Of a stretch of DNA of 64,000 nucleotides, positions 53,704 to 63,748 are shown piece by piece. The stretch comes from Ruegeria sp. THAF33. GTDB taxonomy: Bacteria; Pseudomonadota; Alphaproteobacteria; Rhodobacterales; Rhodobacteraceae. A program made the translations under genes and the position numbers. Location: contig NZ_CP045384.1 of NCBI RefSeq assembly GCF_009363615.1, forward strand, positions 33,501-97,500, in the 5' to 3' direction. Under the pieces are notes generated by a model, which saw only the letters and a program-made list of their open reading frames with translations, made no database searches and was not told the DNA's origin. Within the stretch, counting starts at the first letter, position 1, and the number at the start of each line of letters is the position of its first letter.

Positions 53704-54957
53704 CTAGCGCAAAGCACGTCCCTTCACGATGGCTTCCGGGCCGAACCTCTGGCGGATTTGGTCGGTGGCCCGCTCGGCTTGTGATCTGCGGACGGCGCCG
53801 GGATCAAGCAGGTCGCCGGAGATGTCAGCCTGATCCGCCGGGCACAGGTCAGACAGGCCACACCCCAACAGGCGGTACGGCCCCTGATCTCCCACCTGAT
53901 CGAAAAGCCCTTTTGCGGTGCGATAAATCCTGTCCGCGATCTGCGTTGCGTCCCGCAATGATACGCGCCGTGTCAGAACCTTGTGATTGGCTTTCTTCAG
54001 CTTCAGCGTAACGACCCGGCCAGCCAGATCCTTGGCCTTGGCCCGGTCCGAGACCTTCAGGGCCATGCGCCACAAATGTCCGTCCAGAACATCAATATTG
54101 GCGGTGTCCTCGAAAAACGTGGTCTCATTGCTGATGGATTTCATCGGTTCATGGGCTGAAACGCGCCGTTTGTCCTGACCCCGTGCCAGATGCCAAAGGC
54201 GATACCCCATCGAGCCGAAACGCGCAGTCAAAGCCTCCTGATCCCAACGCAGTAGGTCGTTGAAGGTTCGAATCCCTGCCCGGTCCAGTGATTCCTGCGC
54301 GGCAGGGCCAATGCCCCAGATCAACCTTACGGGTTTGTCATTCAGAAACTCTGCCGTCTCTGCCTTGCCGATCACCGAAAACCCGCGGGGCTTGTCGAGG
54401 TCCGAGGCAACCTTGGCCAGAAACTTGTTGTGACTCAGCCCGATGGATCCTGTCACGCCCAGTTCATCCTTCATGCGTTTGACCAGGCGCGCGAGCATGA
54501 CGGCTGGGGGGGCTCCGTGCAGGCGCTCGGTGCCGGACAGGTCCATGAAAGCTTCGTCCAGGGACAGGGGTTCGACCACTGGTGTCAGTTCGTCCATCAT
54601 GGCGCGGATGTCCCGTGACACCTGGGCATATACGGACATGCGTGGTTTGATCACGACGGCATCGGGGCACAGTTGCAGCGCTTTGAACATGGGCATGGCG
54701 GATCGCACACCGCGAATTCGGGCCACGTAGCATGCCGTGGACACAACACCGCGTTTGCCGCCGCCGATGATGACGGGCTTGTCTGCCAGTTCCGGATTGT
54801 CCCGCTTTTCCACCGAAGCATAGAAGGCATCGCAATCCATATGCGCGATGGACAGATCAAACAGTTCGCGATGAGACTTTACCCTGGGGCTGCCGCAGGC
54901 CGTGCAGCGCCGTTCGTTGGTCAAAGGGGTCAGGCAATCTCGGCAAAGACCGGGCAT
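53704..54957 (-). CDS. dinB: DNA polymerase IV with N-terminal zinc ribbon
   Basis: The 417-residue protein is a Y-family polymerase: the catalytic aspartates are in IAHMDCDAFYASVEKRD near residue 42, and SLDEAFMDLSG near 122, then IGLSHNKFLAKVASDLDKPRG and a helix-hairpin-helix (IWGIGPAAQESLDRAGI). The little-finger domain follows. Ahead of it a short ribbon CRDC ... CTAC adds four cysteines in the first 21 residues, probably binding zinc. It copies past damaged bases. It is downstream of the candidate sRNA and pyrF, all leftward. Confidence 0.9.
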   Translation of the reverse strand: MPGLCRDCLTPLTNERRCTACGSPRVKSHRELFDLSIAHMDCDAFYASVEKRDNPELADKPVIIGGGKRGVVSTACYVARIRGVRSAMPMFKALQLCPDAVVIKPRMSVYAQVSRDIRAMMDELTPVVEPLSLDEAFMDLSGTERLHGAPPAVMLARLVKRMKDELGVTGSIGLSHNKFLAKVASDLDKPRGFSVIGKAETAEFLNDKPVRLIWGIGPAAQESLDRAGIRTFNDLLRWDQEALTARFGSMGYRLWHLARGQDKRRVSAHEPMKSISNETTFFEDTANIDVLDGHLWRMALKVSDRAKAKDLAGRVVTLKLKKANHKVLTRRVSLRDATQIADRIYRTAKGLFDQVGDQGPYRLLGCGLSDLCPADQADISGDLLDPGAVRRSQAERATDQIRQRFGPEAIVKGRALR

Positions 54958-55039
54958 CTGCGTCCTCGTGTGTTCCGCAGTTGTCTTGGGGGTTCCTTAT
55001 ATCATCCAGTGATATCGATCAAAGATCATTCCGAGAAAA

Positions 55040-55200
55040 GAAACCCCCCGCGCTTCGCGGGGGGAAGTAACGAACCTCAGGAAGAATAGGTTCGTTGGGG
55101 AGTAAATCCCCCTAAGAATCGCCAAGAATTTCGGGCTGAGATAGGGTTAAGCGCGCTTTTCAAAAACTCGCTTTTTGAATGTGTGTTTTCTGGCACAGGG
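55040..55200 (-). ncRNA. Candidate small RNA with terminator
   Basis: Between pyrF and dinB the minus strand has three hairpins in a row: GGGGGATTTACTCCCC, AACGAACCT paired with AGGTTCGTT around a loop containing TTCCT, and a strong final stem (CCCCCCGCG with CGCGGGGGG, 55044-55064) followed by TTTCTTTT, which is a rho-independent terminator. No ORF fits. It could be a free sRNA or the 3' end of the pyrF transcript. Boundaries are approximate. Confidence 0.5.
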
Positions 55201-55293
55201 ACGATTTGGCGCGGATTCGCGAAAAATTGACGTAAGGTCAACCTGTTGCGGCGGTTTTTTCAGCGTGAATCCCTGTTGAAACGATGATCCTGC

Positions 55294-56007
55294 TCATCTC
55301 GTTTTCAGAGAATTTAACTCGGTCAAAACGGCCGCGGCCGCGGATTTCGGATCTTCGGCCTGATAAATGGGGCGGCCAACTACGATATGATCCGCCCCGT
55401 CCTGGATGGCGCTGGCGGGTGTGGCCACACGTTTTTGATCGCCCAGTGCCGCGCCTGCCGGACGCACGCCGGGGGTTACGATCAGCCGGCCCGTCGCCTG
55501 GGGCAGGGCGCGGATCAGGGCGGCCTCCTGCGGGCTGGCGATCACGCCGTCGGCCCCGGCCTCGAAGGCGTGGGCGGCGCGTTCCACCACCATGTCCTGA
55601 ACGTCACCGGCCTTCATCATGCCGGCATCCAGGTCGTCGCGGTTCAGCGAGGTCAGGATGGTCACCGCCAGGATTTTCAGATCCTTGCCTGCTGCGCCTT
55701 CCTTGGCGGCGCGCACCACATGCGGGTCGCCATGCACGGTCAGGAAATCCAGATCGAACTGCGCCAGCCCCCGCACCGCGTTTTCCACCGTGTTGCCGAT
55801 GTCGAACAGCTTCATGTCCAGGAAGATGCGCTTGCCATGTTCCTGCTTGAGCTCATTGGCCAGTGCCAGCCCGCCCCCGGTCAGCATGCCCAGACCGATC
55901 TTGTAGAATGAAACGACGTCGCCCAGCGTCTCGGCCAGCTTCAGCCCTTCCAGCGCGTTGGGGACGTCGAGGGCGACGATCAGGCGGTCATCGGCGGTTT
56001 GGGGCAT
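55294..56007 (-). CDS. pyrF: Orotidine 5'-phosphate decarboxylase
   Basis: The 237-residue protein is a class I OMP decarboxylase: LIVALDVPNALEGLKL near residue 9, the catalytic FLDMKLFDIGNT near 60, TVHGDPHVVRAAKEG, VTPGVRPAG near 185 and VVGRPIYQAEDP near 215. It converts OMP to UMP, the last step of de novo pyrimidine synthesis. It is transcribed leftward, and a terminator-like hairpin lies about 230 bases beyond its stop. Confidence 0.93.
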   Translation of the reverse strand: MPQTADDRLIVALDVPNALEGLKLAETLGDVVSFYKIGLGMLTGGGLALANELKQEHGKRIFLDMKLFDIGNTVENAVRGLAQFDLDFLTVHGDPHVVRAAKEGAAGKDLKILAVTILTSLNRDDLDAGMMKAGDVQDMVVERAAHAFEAGADGVIASPQEAALIRALPQATGRLIVTPGVRPAGAALGDQKRVATPASAIQDGADHIVVGRPIYQAEDPKSAAAAVLTELNSLKTR

Positions 56008-56107
56008 TGTATCGGCCTTTCAAGCTTGACGGGATCGGCGCTTCTGTAGAGCGTGTGACGCATTGAGACAAGAAAAGACGCAGGAAAATACGGGATGATA
56101 CGGTTGG

Positions 56108-57088
56108 GTGTGGTGGCCTCGGCCGGAACCCGACCCCGACGATCCACCGCAGGACCCCGACTATTCGGATGGAGAGTGTGACTGCCTGATGGCCGCTGCC
56201 GCTCCGGGGCAGTCGCCCTATTTCGACGGGGTGAAATGGGCCGACATGGACGCCGAGAATGCGATGGCGATCTGTGCCGATCTGCTGCTTAAAGACCAGG
56301 ATGTCGATGCCGAGGTCGTGGCCGCCTTTGGCCGGGCGCTCATCAAAGGTGGCAAGCTGGAAATGGCGCTCGAGTTTTCGGAACTGGCCGCAATGGAGGG
56401 CAGCGGGCTGGCGATGAACACGCTCGCTTCGCTCTATAATGATGGCGAGATCGTTCCCACGGAACACGAGACCGCGTTTGCCTGGTACATGACCGCTGCC
56501 GAAACCGGTCTGCCGATGGGGATGCACAACGTCGCTTATGGCTACGAGAACGGGAAAGGTATTGCGCCCAACATCGACAAGGCGCTGTACTATTATGAAA
56601 GGGCCGCATTCTTCGGATATGAGCCGTCTCTGCTGCACCTCGGCGTAATCTATCGCGAAGACACGCATGTCGCACGCGATATGCAGCGCACGGTCGACTA
56701 TCTGAAGATGGCGGCCCCAAACGGCAGCGCCGATGCCGCGGCGCGTCTGGGATACATCTACGAGATCGGCGAGAACGGCTACTTCAAGGACATCGAACAG
56801 GCGCTGGATTATCATTTCCAGGCCGCCAGGCAGAACAATGTCGTGGCGCTGCACAATCTCGGGTCTTTGACCTATCACGGGCGGGATGGTGTGCCACAGG
56901 ACACGGAAGCGGTCTTGTTGTTCTGGGGCAGGGCCGCAAAGCTCGGCGATGTGAAATCTCAGCGCAAATTCGGCCGGTTGCTCTATGAAACCGGCGATGT
57001 CGAAGAGGCGCTGAGGTTTCTTCGCCTCGCGGCCGAGCAGGGCGATGACGAGGCGCAAAAGCTGATCCGGCAGATCGAAGGCGGTTGA
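56108..57088 (+). CDS. Sel1-repeat (TPR-like) protein
   Basis: The frame encodes a solenoid of Sel1-type helices: AMNTLASLYNDGEIV, GMHNVAYGYENGKGI, SLLHLGVIYREDTHV, AAARLGYIYEIGENG, ALHNLGSLTYHGRDG and SQRKFGRLLYETGDV. These bind other proteins. The start is uncertain: a stop lies at 56096-56098, GTG at 56108 gives a proline-rich opening, and ATG at 56189 gives MAAAAPGQSPYFDG with no close ribosome binding site. Another frame at 56095 (MIRLGVVASAG) could mean a frameshift that has cut off a signal peptide. A lipoprotein gene follows on the same strand. Confidence 0.75.
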   Translation: MWWPRPEPDPDDPPQDPDYSDGECDCLMAAAAPGQSPYFDGVKWADMDAENAMAICADLLLKDQDVDAEVVAAFGRALIKGGKLEMALEFSELAAMEGSGLAMNTLASLYNDGEIVPTEHETAFAWYMTAAETGLPMGMHNVAYGYENGKGIAPNIDKALYYYERAAFFGYEPSLLHLGVIYREDTHVARDMQRTVDYLKMAAPNGSADAAARLGYIYEIGENGYFKDIEQALDYHFQAARQNNVVALHNLGSLTYHGRDGVPQDTEAVLLFWGRAAKLGDVKSQRKFGRLLYETGDVEEALRFLRLAAEQGDDEAQKLIRQIEGG

Positions 57089-57188
57089 CCCCCACGGCTG
57101 ACAAAGGAGCCAGCGGTGTCCCCGCTTTGTCCCAACTGTGCTATGGTGCTGCCATTCTGAAACGAAAATTGCATCAAAGGGACAGACC

Positions 57189-57503
57189 ATGAAGCACCTT
57201 GTTCCGCTGGCCGTCGTCGCCACGCTGGCCGCCTGCGACGACACGCCGCCACAGACCGAAACAGGCGCCGCGCCGCCCCCGACCAATGATGATTTGTATC
57301 TTGTTCGGGGCTATCGGTCCGAAGATGACTGGTGCCAGTTGACCGGAGAAACCGCCTTTACCGGCAATTTCCTTGACCACACCGCCGACCTTGTATCCTG
57401 CCCCACGGGCAGCGCCGCCGCGCAGTCTCTGGTCGAGACGAACGATGCCCAGCAGGTGGCCGAAACCGGGGGCTACACCGTCTATACGATTCCGCGTGGT
57501 TGA
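57189..57503 (+). CDS. Small lipoprotein
   Basis: The 104-residue protein has a lipobox LAAC with cysteine at about residue 16 (MKHLVPLAVVATLAAC), so it should be lipid-anchored. After a Pro/Thr-rich linker a short domain (YLVRGYRSEDDWCQLTGE, SCPTGSAAAQSL) contains two cysteines. I recognise no family. The ATG has AAAGGGA upstream. It lies between the Sel1 gene and the clpB promoter and might contribute to envelope function. Confidence 0.75.
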   Translation: MKHLVPLAVVATLAACDDTPPQTETGAAPPPTNDDLYLVRGYRSEDDWCQLTGETAFTGNFLDHTADLVSCPTGSAAAQSLVETNDAQQVAETGGYTVYTIPRG

Positions 57504-57525
57504 GGCGTTTTTCACTCTCTAGCCT

Positions 57526-57554
57526 CTTGAAGCGGCGGAGAAGTTTCCCAGATT
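57526..57554 (+). promoter_or_regulatory. Heat-shock (RpoH-type) promoter of clpB
   Basis: CTTGAAG at 57526-57532 and CCCAGATT at 57547-57554 are separated by 14 bases, close to the sigma-32 consensus (CTTGAAA, 11-15 bases, CCCCATnT). It lies 75 bases upstream of the clpB ATG, which fits a heat-shock gene. Confidence 0.7.
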
Positions 57555-57628
57555 GAGGTCAAGGCCCGGACCACTGCGTGCTGCCAAGCGGGCGCAAATT
57601 CACCGGGCGCTTGGAAAAGGAGAATACC

Positions 57629-60247
57629 ATGGACTTGAACAAGTTCACCGAACGTGCACGGGGGTTCGTGCAGGCGGCGCAGACCATTGCGCTGCGCGAG
57701 GGGCACCAGAGGCTGGAGCCAACACATATACTCAAAGCATTGATGGATGACGATCAGGGGCTGGCAAGCAATCTGATCACACGCGCGGGCGGCGCGCCGA
57801 ACCGCGTGGTCGAGGCGCTTGACGCAGCTATGGGCAAGATCCCGAAAGTCAGCGGTGATGCCGGCCAGATTTACATGGACGGCCAGACGGCCAAGGTTCT
57901 GGACGAGGCTGAAAAGATCGCCACCAAGGCGGGCGACAGCTTTGTTCCGGTCGAGCGCGTGTTGATGGCGCTGTGCATGGTCAAATCCAAGGCCAAAGAG
58001 GCGCTGGAGGCGGGTGCCGTATCTGCGCAAAAGCTCAACGAAGCCATCAACGACATCCGCAAGGGGCGTACTGCTGACACCGCAACGGCGGAAGAGGGCT
58101 ATGACGCGCTCAAGAAATATGCCCGCGACCTGACCGAGGCCGCGCGCGAAGGCAAGATCGACCCGATCATCGGCCGCGACGAGGAAATTCGCCGCGCGAT
58201 GCAGGTTCTGTCGCGCCGCACCAAGAACAACCCGGTTCTGATCGGTGAACCCGGCGTCGGTAAAACCGCGATCGCCGAGGGCATGGCCCTGCGCATCGTC
58301 AACGGCGACGTGCCGGAATCGCTGAAGGACAAGAAGCTGCTTGCGCTTGACATGGGGGCGCTGATCGCTGGTGCGAAATACCGTGGTGAATTCGAAGAAC
58401 GCCTCAAGGCTGTTCTGACCGAGGTGACCGAGGCCGCCGGTGAGATCATCCTGTTCATCGACGAGATGCACACGCTGGTTGGCGCGGGCAAATCGGATGG
58501 TGCGATGGATGCCGCCAACCTGATCAAGCCTGCGCTTGCACGGGGTGAGCTGCACTGCATCGGTGCGACCACACTGGACGAGTATCGCAAATATGTCGAA
58601 AAAGACGCGGCCCTTGCGCGCCGCTTCCAGCCGGTGATGGTTCAGGAACCGACGGTCGAGGACACGATCAGCATTCTGCGTGGTATCAAAGAGAAGTACG
58701 AGCTGCACCACGGTGTGCGCATCTCGGATTCGGCGCTGGTGTCGGCGGCGACCCTGTCGCATCGCTATATCACCGATCGGTTCCTGCCCGACAAGGCCAT
58801 CGATCTTGTCGACGAGGCAGCGTCGCGTCTGCGGATGGAGGTGGACTCCAAGCCCGAAGAGCTTGATCAGCTGGATCGTCAGATCCTTCAGATGCAGATC
58901 GAAGAAGAGGCGCTGAAGCTGGAAGACGATGCGGCATCGAAGGATCGCCTGGAAACCTTGCAGAAGGATCTTGCAGAACTTCAGGAAAAATCCGCCGAGA
59001 TGACCGCGCAGTGGCAGGCCGAACGCGACAAGCTGGCTGGCGCGCGGGATTTGAAGGAACAGCTCGACAAGGCGCGGGCCGATCTGGAAATCGCCAAGCG
59101 CGAAGGCAACCTCGCCAAGGCGGGTGAGCTGTCCTATGGCATCATCCCCGAGCTTGAGAAAAAGCTGTCCGAGGCCGAGAATGCCGAAAGCAACGCCATG
59201 ATGGCCGAGGAAACGGTGCGTCCGGAACAGATCGCAAGCGTTGTCGAACGCTGGACGGGCATCCCGACCGCCAAAATGCTGGAAGGCGAACGCGAGAAAC
59301 TGCTGCGGATGGAAGAAGAACTGCATTCGCGCGTGATCGGTCAGGATGCGGCTGTCACCGCTGTTGCCAACGCAGTACGCCGTGCTCGTGCGGGTCTGAA
59401 TGACGAGAACCGCCCGCTGGGCTCGTTCCTGTTCCTTGGACCGACCGGCGTGGGTAAGACCGAGCTGACCAAGGCCGTGGCGAATTTCCTGTTCGACGAC
59501 GACAACGCGATGGTGCGCATCGACATGTCCGAGTTCATGGAGAAACACGCGGTTGCCCGCCTGATCGGTGCCCCTCCGGGCTATGTCGGTTATGACGAAG
59601 GTGGTGTGCTGACCGAAGCCGTGCGGCGCAGGCCCTATCAGGTCGTGCTGTTCGACGAGGTCGAAAAGGCGCACCCGGATGTCTTCAACGTGCTGTTGCA
59701 GGTTCTGGACGATGGCGTTCTGACCGATGGTCAGGGCCGCACCGTGGACTTCAAACAGACGCTGATCATCCTGACGTCGAACCTTGGGTCTCAGGCGCTC
59801 AGCCAGTTGCCCGAAGGTGCGGACAGTTCACAGGCCAAGCGCGACGTGATGGATGCGGTCCGGGCACATTTCCGGCCCGAATTCCTGAACCGTCTGGACG
59901 AAACGATCATCTTTGACCGCCTCAAGCGGGCCGATATGGATGGCATCGTCGATATTCAGATGGCACGTCTGCAAAAACGTCTGGCCGCCCGCAAGATCGA
60001 GCTGGCCCTGGATGACAGAGCCAAGGAATGGCTGGCCAATGAAGGCTATGACCCGGTCTTCGGTGCCCGCCCGCTGAAACGCGTCATACAGCGCGCCTTG
60101 CAGAACCCGTTGGCCGAAGCTCTGCTGGCCGGGGAAATCAAGGATGGTGACGTCGTTCCGGTCACTGCCGGGCCCGATGGTTTGATCATCGGCGATCGTT
60201 TGGGAACTTCCGAGCGACCCCGCCCGGACGATGCCGTGGTGCATTGA
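57629..60247 (+). CDS. clpB: ATP-dependent chaperone ClpB
   Basis: The 872-residue protein is a full-length ClpB disaggregase. The N-terminal Clp domain ([20 protein letters not shown]) is followed by the first AAA domain with Walker A GEPGVGKT near residue 206, a coiled-coil middle domain at about 410-525 ([19 protein letters not shown]), the second AAA domain with GPTGVGKT near 606, and the C-terminal [13 protein letters not shown] region. It works with DnaK to rescue aggregated proteins. The ATG follows AAAGGAG. The RpoH-type promoter and downstream terminator make it an independent unit. Confidence 0.96.
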   Translation: MDLNKFTERARGFVQAAQTIALREGHQRLEPTHILKALMDDDQGLASNLITRAGGAPNRVVEALDAAMGKIPKVSGDAGQIYMDGQTAKVLDEAEKIATKAGDSFVPVERVLMALCMVKSKAKEALEAGAVSAQKLNEAINDIRKGRTADTATAEEGYDALKKYARDLTEAAREGKIDPIIGRDEEIRRAMQVLSRRTKNNPVLIGEPGVGKTAIAEGMALRIVNGDVPESLKDKKLLALDMGALIAGAKYRGEFEERLKAVLTEVTEAAGEIILFIDEMHTLVGAGKSDGAMDAANLIKPALARGELHCIGATTLDEYRKYVEKDAALARRFQPVMVQEPTVEDTISILRGIKEKYELHHGVRISDSALVSAATLSHRYITDRFLPDKAIDLVDEAASRLRMEVDSKPEELDQLDRQILQMQIEEEALKLEDDAASKDRLETLQKDLAELQEKSAEMTAQWQAERDKLAGARDLKEQLDKARADLEIAKREGNLAKAGELSYGIIPELEKKLSEAENAESNAMMAEETVRPEQIASVVERWTGIPTAKMLEGEREKLLRMEEELHSRVIGQDAAVTAVANAVRRARAGLNDENRPLGSFLFLGPTGVGKTELTKAVANFLFDDDNAMVRIDMSEFMEKHAVARLIGAPPGYVGYDEGGVLTEAVRRRPYQVVLFDEVEKAHPDVFNVLLQVLDDGVLTDGQGRTVDFKQTLIILTSNLGSQALSQLPEGADSSQAKRDVMDAVRAHFRPEFLNRLDETIIFDRLKRADMDGIVDIQMARLQKRLAARKIELALDDRAKEWLANEGYDPVFGARPLKRVIQRALQNPLAEALLAGEIKDGDVVPVTAGPDGLIIGDRLGTSERPRPDDAVVH

Positions 60248-60268
60248 CGGACCCCTGATAAAACTATG

Positions 60269-60297
60269 AAACCCGCCCTTTCAATCGGCGGGTTTTT
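60269..60297 (+). terminator. Rho-independent terminator of clpB
   Basis: AAACCCGCC and GGCGGGTTT form a 9-base-pair stem around a 9-base loop, followed by TT, about 20 bases after the clpB stop. Confidence 0.85.
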
Positions 60298-60339
60298 CTG
60301 ACACCTAAGTATTGAATTTACCTAAAGGATTTCTTCTCT

Positions 60340-61686
60340 ATGGCGAGTATGGATTGGGCGCGACTGCTGAACACGGACACGTATGATAAAAAACCGGAAC
60401 AGGCCGAGCGCCCTTCATATGTGATTGGAGCAGACAGAATTACCTTTTCCGCGCCCTTCCGCCGCTTGGCGAATAAGACGCAGGTTCATCCGCTCTATGA
60501 CAACGACCATCTGCGTCATCGTTTGATCCACTCGGAAGAAGTGGCGAGCGTTGGACGCTCGATTGGGATGCAGGTCGGGGTTTGGCTTGCGAATGAGACT
60601 CTCATTCCGTGTGAAGACGCCCATAAAGTGGCTGGTGTCGTGCAAGCCGCCTGTCTGGCGCATGATGTTGGTAATCCGCCGTTTGGGCACTCTGGTGAAG
60701 AAGCGATTGGAAAATGGTGCTCGGAAAAGCTCCGTGGGTGTTCGCCTGCCTTCCGGGGCATCGCGGGTGATCGCTGGCAAGAGTTTGAGGAGTTCGAAGG
60801 TAATGCGCAGGGCTTTCGGATTCTGACCCGGTTAGAGATGTACCGGAATGAAGGTGGTATGTGTTTACCGAACGCGGTTCTGGGCGCGTTCATGAAATAT
60901 CCTATGGGGGCCGAGACCTCAAAACGCTTCAATGACAAACACGACGACCCCTATGTTGGCGCCAAGAAATTCGGCTTCTTTGAAGCCGAGCGCGGGTATT
61001 TCATCCAAGCGGCACAGGCGATGGGGTTGATTGAGGCGCAGGGTCTTGATGGTCAAAGCTGGTGGCGGCGGCATCCGTTGGTCTATCTTGTCGAGGCGGC
61101 GGATGATATTTGTTACAATATCGTAGATCTTGAAGATGGGTATTCTGCCGGTGACCTGTCTTTCAAAGCTGTCGAGGAACTGCTGTCGGCCATCGCGTTA
61201 CCGCCAAGCCGAAATCAGTCTGATTATACTGAATACGAAAAGATCGGCTATTTGCGTGCTCGTGCCATTGGCGGTGCGATCAAAGCTTGCGTTGAAGCGT
61301 TCATTGCTAACCATGACAGCATTTTGGATGGCAGCTTTTCGGATTCTCTGATTGGCGTTTCCGGCAAGGCCAAAGCCTTCAAAGAGATCAAAGATCTGGC
61401 CAATAGCCAACTCTTCACTGCACCGCGCAAAACCCGGCTTGAGGTAAAGGGGCGCAATGTGATCCGAAAGGTTCTGGACGGTTTGTGCCCAGTTTACGAG
61501 GAACTTGCCCGGCGTAACTGGCAGCAGGATGAGTTGCCTGATTACGAGAGGCAACTCATCAATGCGGTTCAGCTTGATTTGCGAGGAGTCGATGACGCCT
61601 ATTCTGCCTTGCATTCGCTGACCGATTTCGTCTCCGGCATGACTGACCGATATGCAGTGCAGGTCTCAGACATGCTTTCCGGCTAG
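60340..61686 (+). CDS. dgt: dGTP triphosphohydrolase (dGTPase)
   Basis: The 448-residue protein has the HD-domain order of dGTPases: FSAPFRRLANKTQVHPLYDN near residue 35, RLIHSEEVASVGRSIG near 62, and AACLAHDVGNPPFGHSGEEA near 105, with ADDICYNIVDLEDG near 250. It cleaves dGTP to deoxyguanosine and triphosphate. The length and order resemble the longer enteric-type dGTPase rather than the shorter common alphaproteobacterial one. By eye it is less GC-rich than clpB, which hints at acquisition. It is the only gene between the clpB terminator and the convergent cyclase gene. Confidence 0.85.
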   Translation: MASMDWARLLNTDTYDKKPEQAERPSYVIGADRITFSAPFRRLANKTQVHPLYDNDHLRHRLIHSEEVASVGRSIGMQVGVWLANETLIPCEDAHKVAGVVQAACLAHDVGNPPFGHSGEEAIGKWCSEKLRGCSPAFRGIAGDRWQEFEEFEGNAQGFRILTRLEMYRNEGGMCLPNAVLGAFMKYPMGAETSKRFNDKHDDPYVGAKKFGFFEAERGYFIQAAQAMGLIEAQGLDGQSWWRRHPLVYLVEAADDICYNIVDLEDGYSAGDLSFKAVEELLSAIALPPSRNQSDYTEYEKIGYLRARAIGGAIKACVEAFIANHDSILDGSFSDSLIGVSGKAKAFKEIKDLANSQLFTAPRKTRLEVKGRNVIRKVLDGLCPVYEELARRNWQQDELPDYERQLINAVQLDLRGVDDAYSALHSLTDFVSGMTDRYAVQVSDMLSG

Positions 61687-61694
61687 CCCTCCAT

Positions 61695-62510
61695 CTACAC
61701 CAACGCAAAGATCCGGGCCGGCCCGCCGGTGCCGCCTTGGTGCTTGGGTGCGCCGATCACCAGCGTTGCACCCGACGCAGGCACGCGATCCAGCCCAGCC
61801 AGACATTCGATCCCGAACCGGCCTGACGGCAACCACGCGTAATGCGTCGCGAAATCTGCGGACATGCCGTGATCAAGAGACAGGGTATCAACGGCAATTG
61901 ATCGTGCTCCGGTCTCCTCCATCAGCATCTGCGCGGCTTCAACGTGGAAGCCCGGGTAATGCTGCGCTTCGCCGTCGAAATTGCGGAACTCATCCGTGGC
62001 GGTTTTGCCTGCCCATCCGGAATGCATCGCCACGCAGGCACCATCTGGGATATCACCATTGGCCGCAACCCAGGCTTTCAGATCGTCCGGGGTGACGCGC
62101 GTGTCAGCGTCCTCGGCCGCTCGGGCGGCGATGTCCACGACGCATAAGGGGGCGACTAGATCCGTGACGGGGATTTCATCAACCGACGTCCCATCCGCCG
62201 AAAAGTGAAGCGGCGCATCGATATGCGTGCCCGTATGTTCGTTGATTGAAAGGTTGAACAGATTGAAGCCGTGATCAGCAAAGTTGAATGCTTGCTCGGC
62301 GGAAATGCCGGGTTCGCCGCCCCATGTCGGGAAATCCGGGCTCAGCGTATGGGTCATATCTTCGACACCGCCATGCCCGGCTGCCAGTGCTGCCGGCGCG
62401 ACGGCCCCGGTTGCGGCTGCTGCAACACCCGAAGCGGCGGCAGCTTTGAAGAACCCGCGACGAGACAGCATCTTGTCTTTGACGGCATTCATTACGCAGA
62501 TATCACACAT
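61695..62510 (-). CDS. Tat-exported cyclase/kynurenine-formamidase-like hydrolase
   Basis: The 271-residue protein has a twin-arginine signal (SRRGFFKAAAASGVAAAATG) and the cyclase-family metal motif HTGTHIDAPLHF near residue 95-106, then a HSGWAGK segment. Such enzymes hydrolyse formamide or lactone bonds with a divalent metal, here outside the cytoplasm. I chose the ATG at 62510, with GGGAGGAAG just upstream; the ORF extension to 62735 is not real. N-terminal MCDICVMNAVKDKM carries a CxxC pair. It is convergent with dgt and divergent from msrP. Confidence 0.82.
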   Translation of the reverse strand: MCDICVMNAVKDKMLSRRGFFKAAAASGVAAAATGAVAPAALAAGHGGVEDMTHTLSPDFPTWGGEPGISAEQAFNFADHGFNLFNLSINEHTGTHIDAPLHFSADGTSVDEIPVTDLVAPLCVVDIAARAAEDADTRVTPDDLKAWVAANGDIPDGACVAMHSGWAGKTATDEFRNFDGEAQHYPGFHVEAAQMLMEETGARSIAVDTLSLDHGMSADFATHYAWLPSGRFGIECLAGLDRVPASGATLVIGAPKHQGGTGGPARIFALV

Positions 62511-62841
62511 TTTTCTTCCTCCCATTGCGGCCAAAAGGCTGCAGTCGCAGCCTTGCCTCGCGTTCGGCTTGGCATGGCGCCCGTCTGACAGAGTGCAGCC
62601 TTGCGCCCGCAGTTGTAAAGTTTTGTACCCGTGTTCTGACTGTAATCCACGAAAACCGCGGTTTTCCGCCGGGCTCCAAAAGCTCTCTAGTCTATGGTTT
62701 TCGGTGCTGAAAACGATACCCGAATGCCCGGTCATATTGGAACGTTACAATCACTTCGCTCAATCGTTACGCCTGTTTCCGTGGCTCTGTGCTATCAGCA
62801 CACTACGTCAATAGCGACCACTGAAGATGACGGAGACCCAT

Positions 62842-63744
62842 ATGGCGCATCGCTGGACCAATACTTTGACACATGCCGACGTCACCCCCCGGGCGGCGTT
62901 CCTCAACCGGCGGCAGGTTATGGCCGGGCTGGCAGGTGTCGGCCTGACTGCGATGGCCAAACCGGCGGCAGCACAGGATGGGTTGGAGCCGAACACGTGG
63001 GAAGAGATCACCACCTACAACAACTACTATGAGTTCGGGACCGGAAAAAATGACCCGGCGAAATATGCTCATACGCTGGTGACCGAACCCTGGAGCGTCA
63101 CGATTGACGGTCTGGTCGACCGTCCCGGCGACTATGATTTTCAGGCCATCCTGTCCGAGATGACGATAGAGGAGCGGATCTACCGCTTCCGCTGTGTGGA
63201 AGCCTGGTCGATGGTAATTCCGTGGAACGGGTTTGAACTGGCCGACCTTCTCAATATGGCGGGCGTGCAAGACGGCGCGAAATATGTGGCTTTTGAGACG
63301 GCCTATCGCCCGGACGAGATGCCGGGAACGCGGTTTCCCGTTCTCGATTGGCCGTACCGAGAGGGCTTGCGCCTGGACGAGGCGATGCACCCCCTGACAA
63401 TCATGGCAACCGGAATTTACGACCGCCCAATTCCCAACCAGAACGGTGCCCCCTTGCGTCTGGTCGTCCCTTGGAAATACGGCTTCAAATCGATCAAGTC
63501 GATTGTTCGGATCACGCTTACAAAGGATGAACCGCCCACCAGCTGGAACATGTCCAATCCACGCGAATACGGGTTCTACAGCAATGTGAACCCCAATGTG
63601 GACCATCCACGCTGGTCTCAGGCTTCAGAGCGCGAGATCGGGGGCGGGCTTTTCGCGTCACGCAAGCCGACCCTGATGTTCAACGGCTATGAACAAGAGG
63701 TCGCCAGCCTTTATGAAGGCATGGATCTGGCCAAGAACTATTAG
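62842..63744 (+). CDS. msrP: Protein-methionine-sulfoxide reductase catalytic subunit
   Basis: The 300-residue protein has a Tat signal ([13 protein letters not shown]) and the molybdopterin sulfite-oxidase-like fold of MsrP/Yed[32 protein letters not shown] near residue 120 with the Mo-binding cysteine, and [14 protein letters not shown] near 215. It reduces methionine sulfoxide in periplasmic proteins, with electrons from MsrQ. The ATG at 62842 has GGAG 7 bases upstream; the ATG at 62827 is an alternative. It is followed after 4 bases by msrQ. Confidence 0.93.
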   Translation: MAHRWTNTLTHADVTPRAAFLNRRQVMAGLAGVGLTAMAKPAAAQDGLEPNTWEEITTYNNYYEFGTGKNDPAKYAHTLVTEPWSVTIDGLVDRPGDYDFQAILSEMTIEERIYRFRCVEAWSMVIPWNGFELADLLNMAGVQDGAKYVAFETAYRPDEMPGTRFPVLDWPYREGLRLDEAMHPLTIMATGIYDRPIPNQNGAPLRLVVPWKYGFKSIKSIVRITLTKDEPPTSWNMSNPREYGFYSNVNPNVDHPRWSQASEREIGGGLFASRKPTLMFNGYEQEVASLYEGMDLAKNY

Positions 63745-63748
63745 GACC

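Noticed and set aside
55284..55850. 188-codon Arg-rich rightward frame across pyrF.
   Set aside because: Shadow of pyrF; composition is typical of antisense GC-rich frames.
57512..59674. 720-codon open frame on the minus strand, antisense to clpB.
   Set aside because: It lies wholly inside clpB and only reflects codon bias of a GC-rich gene; no domain is visible.
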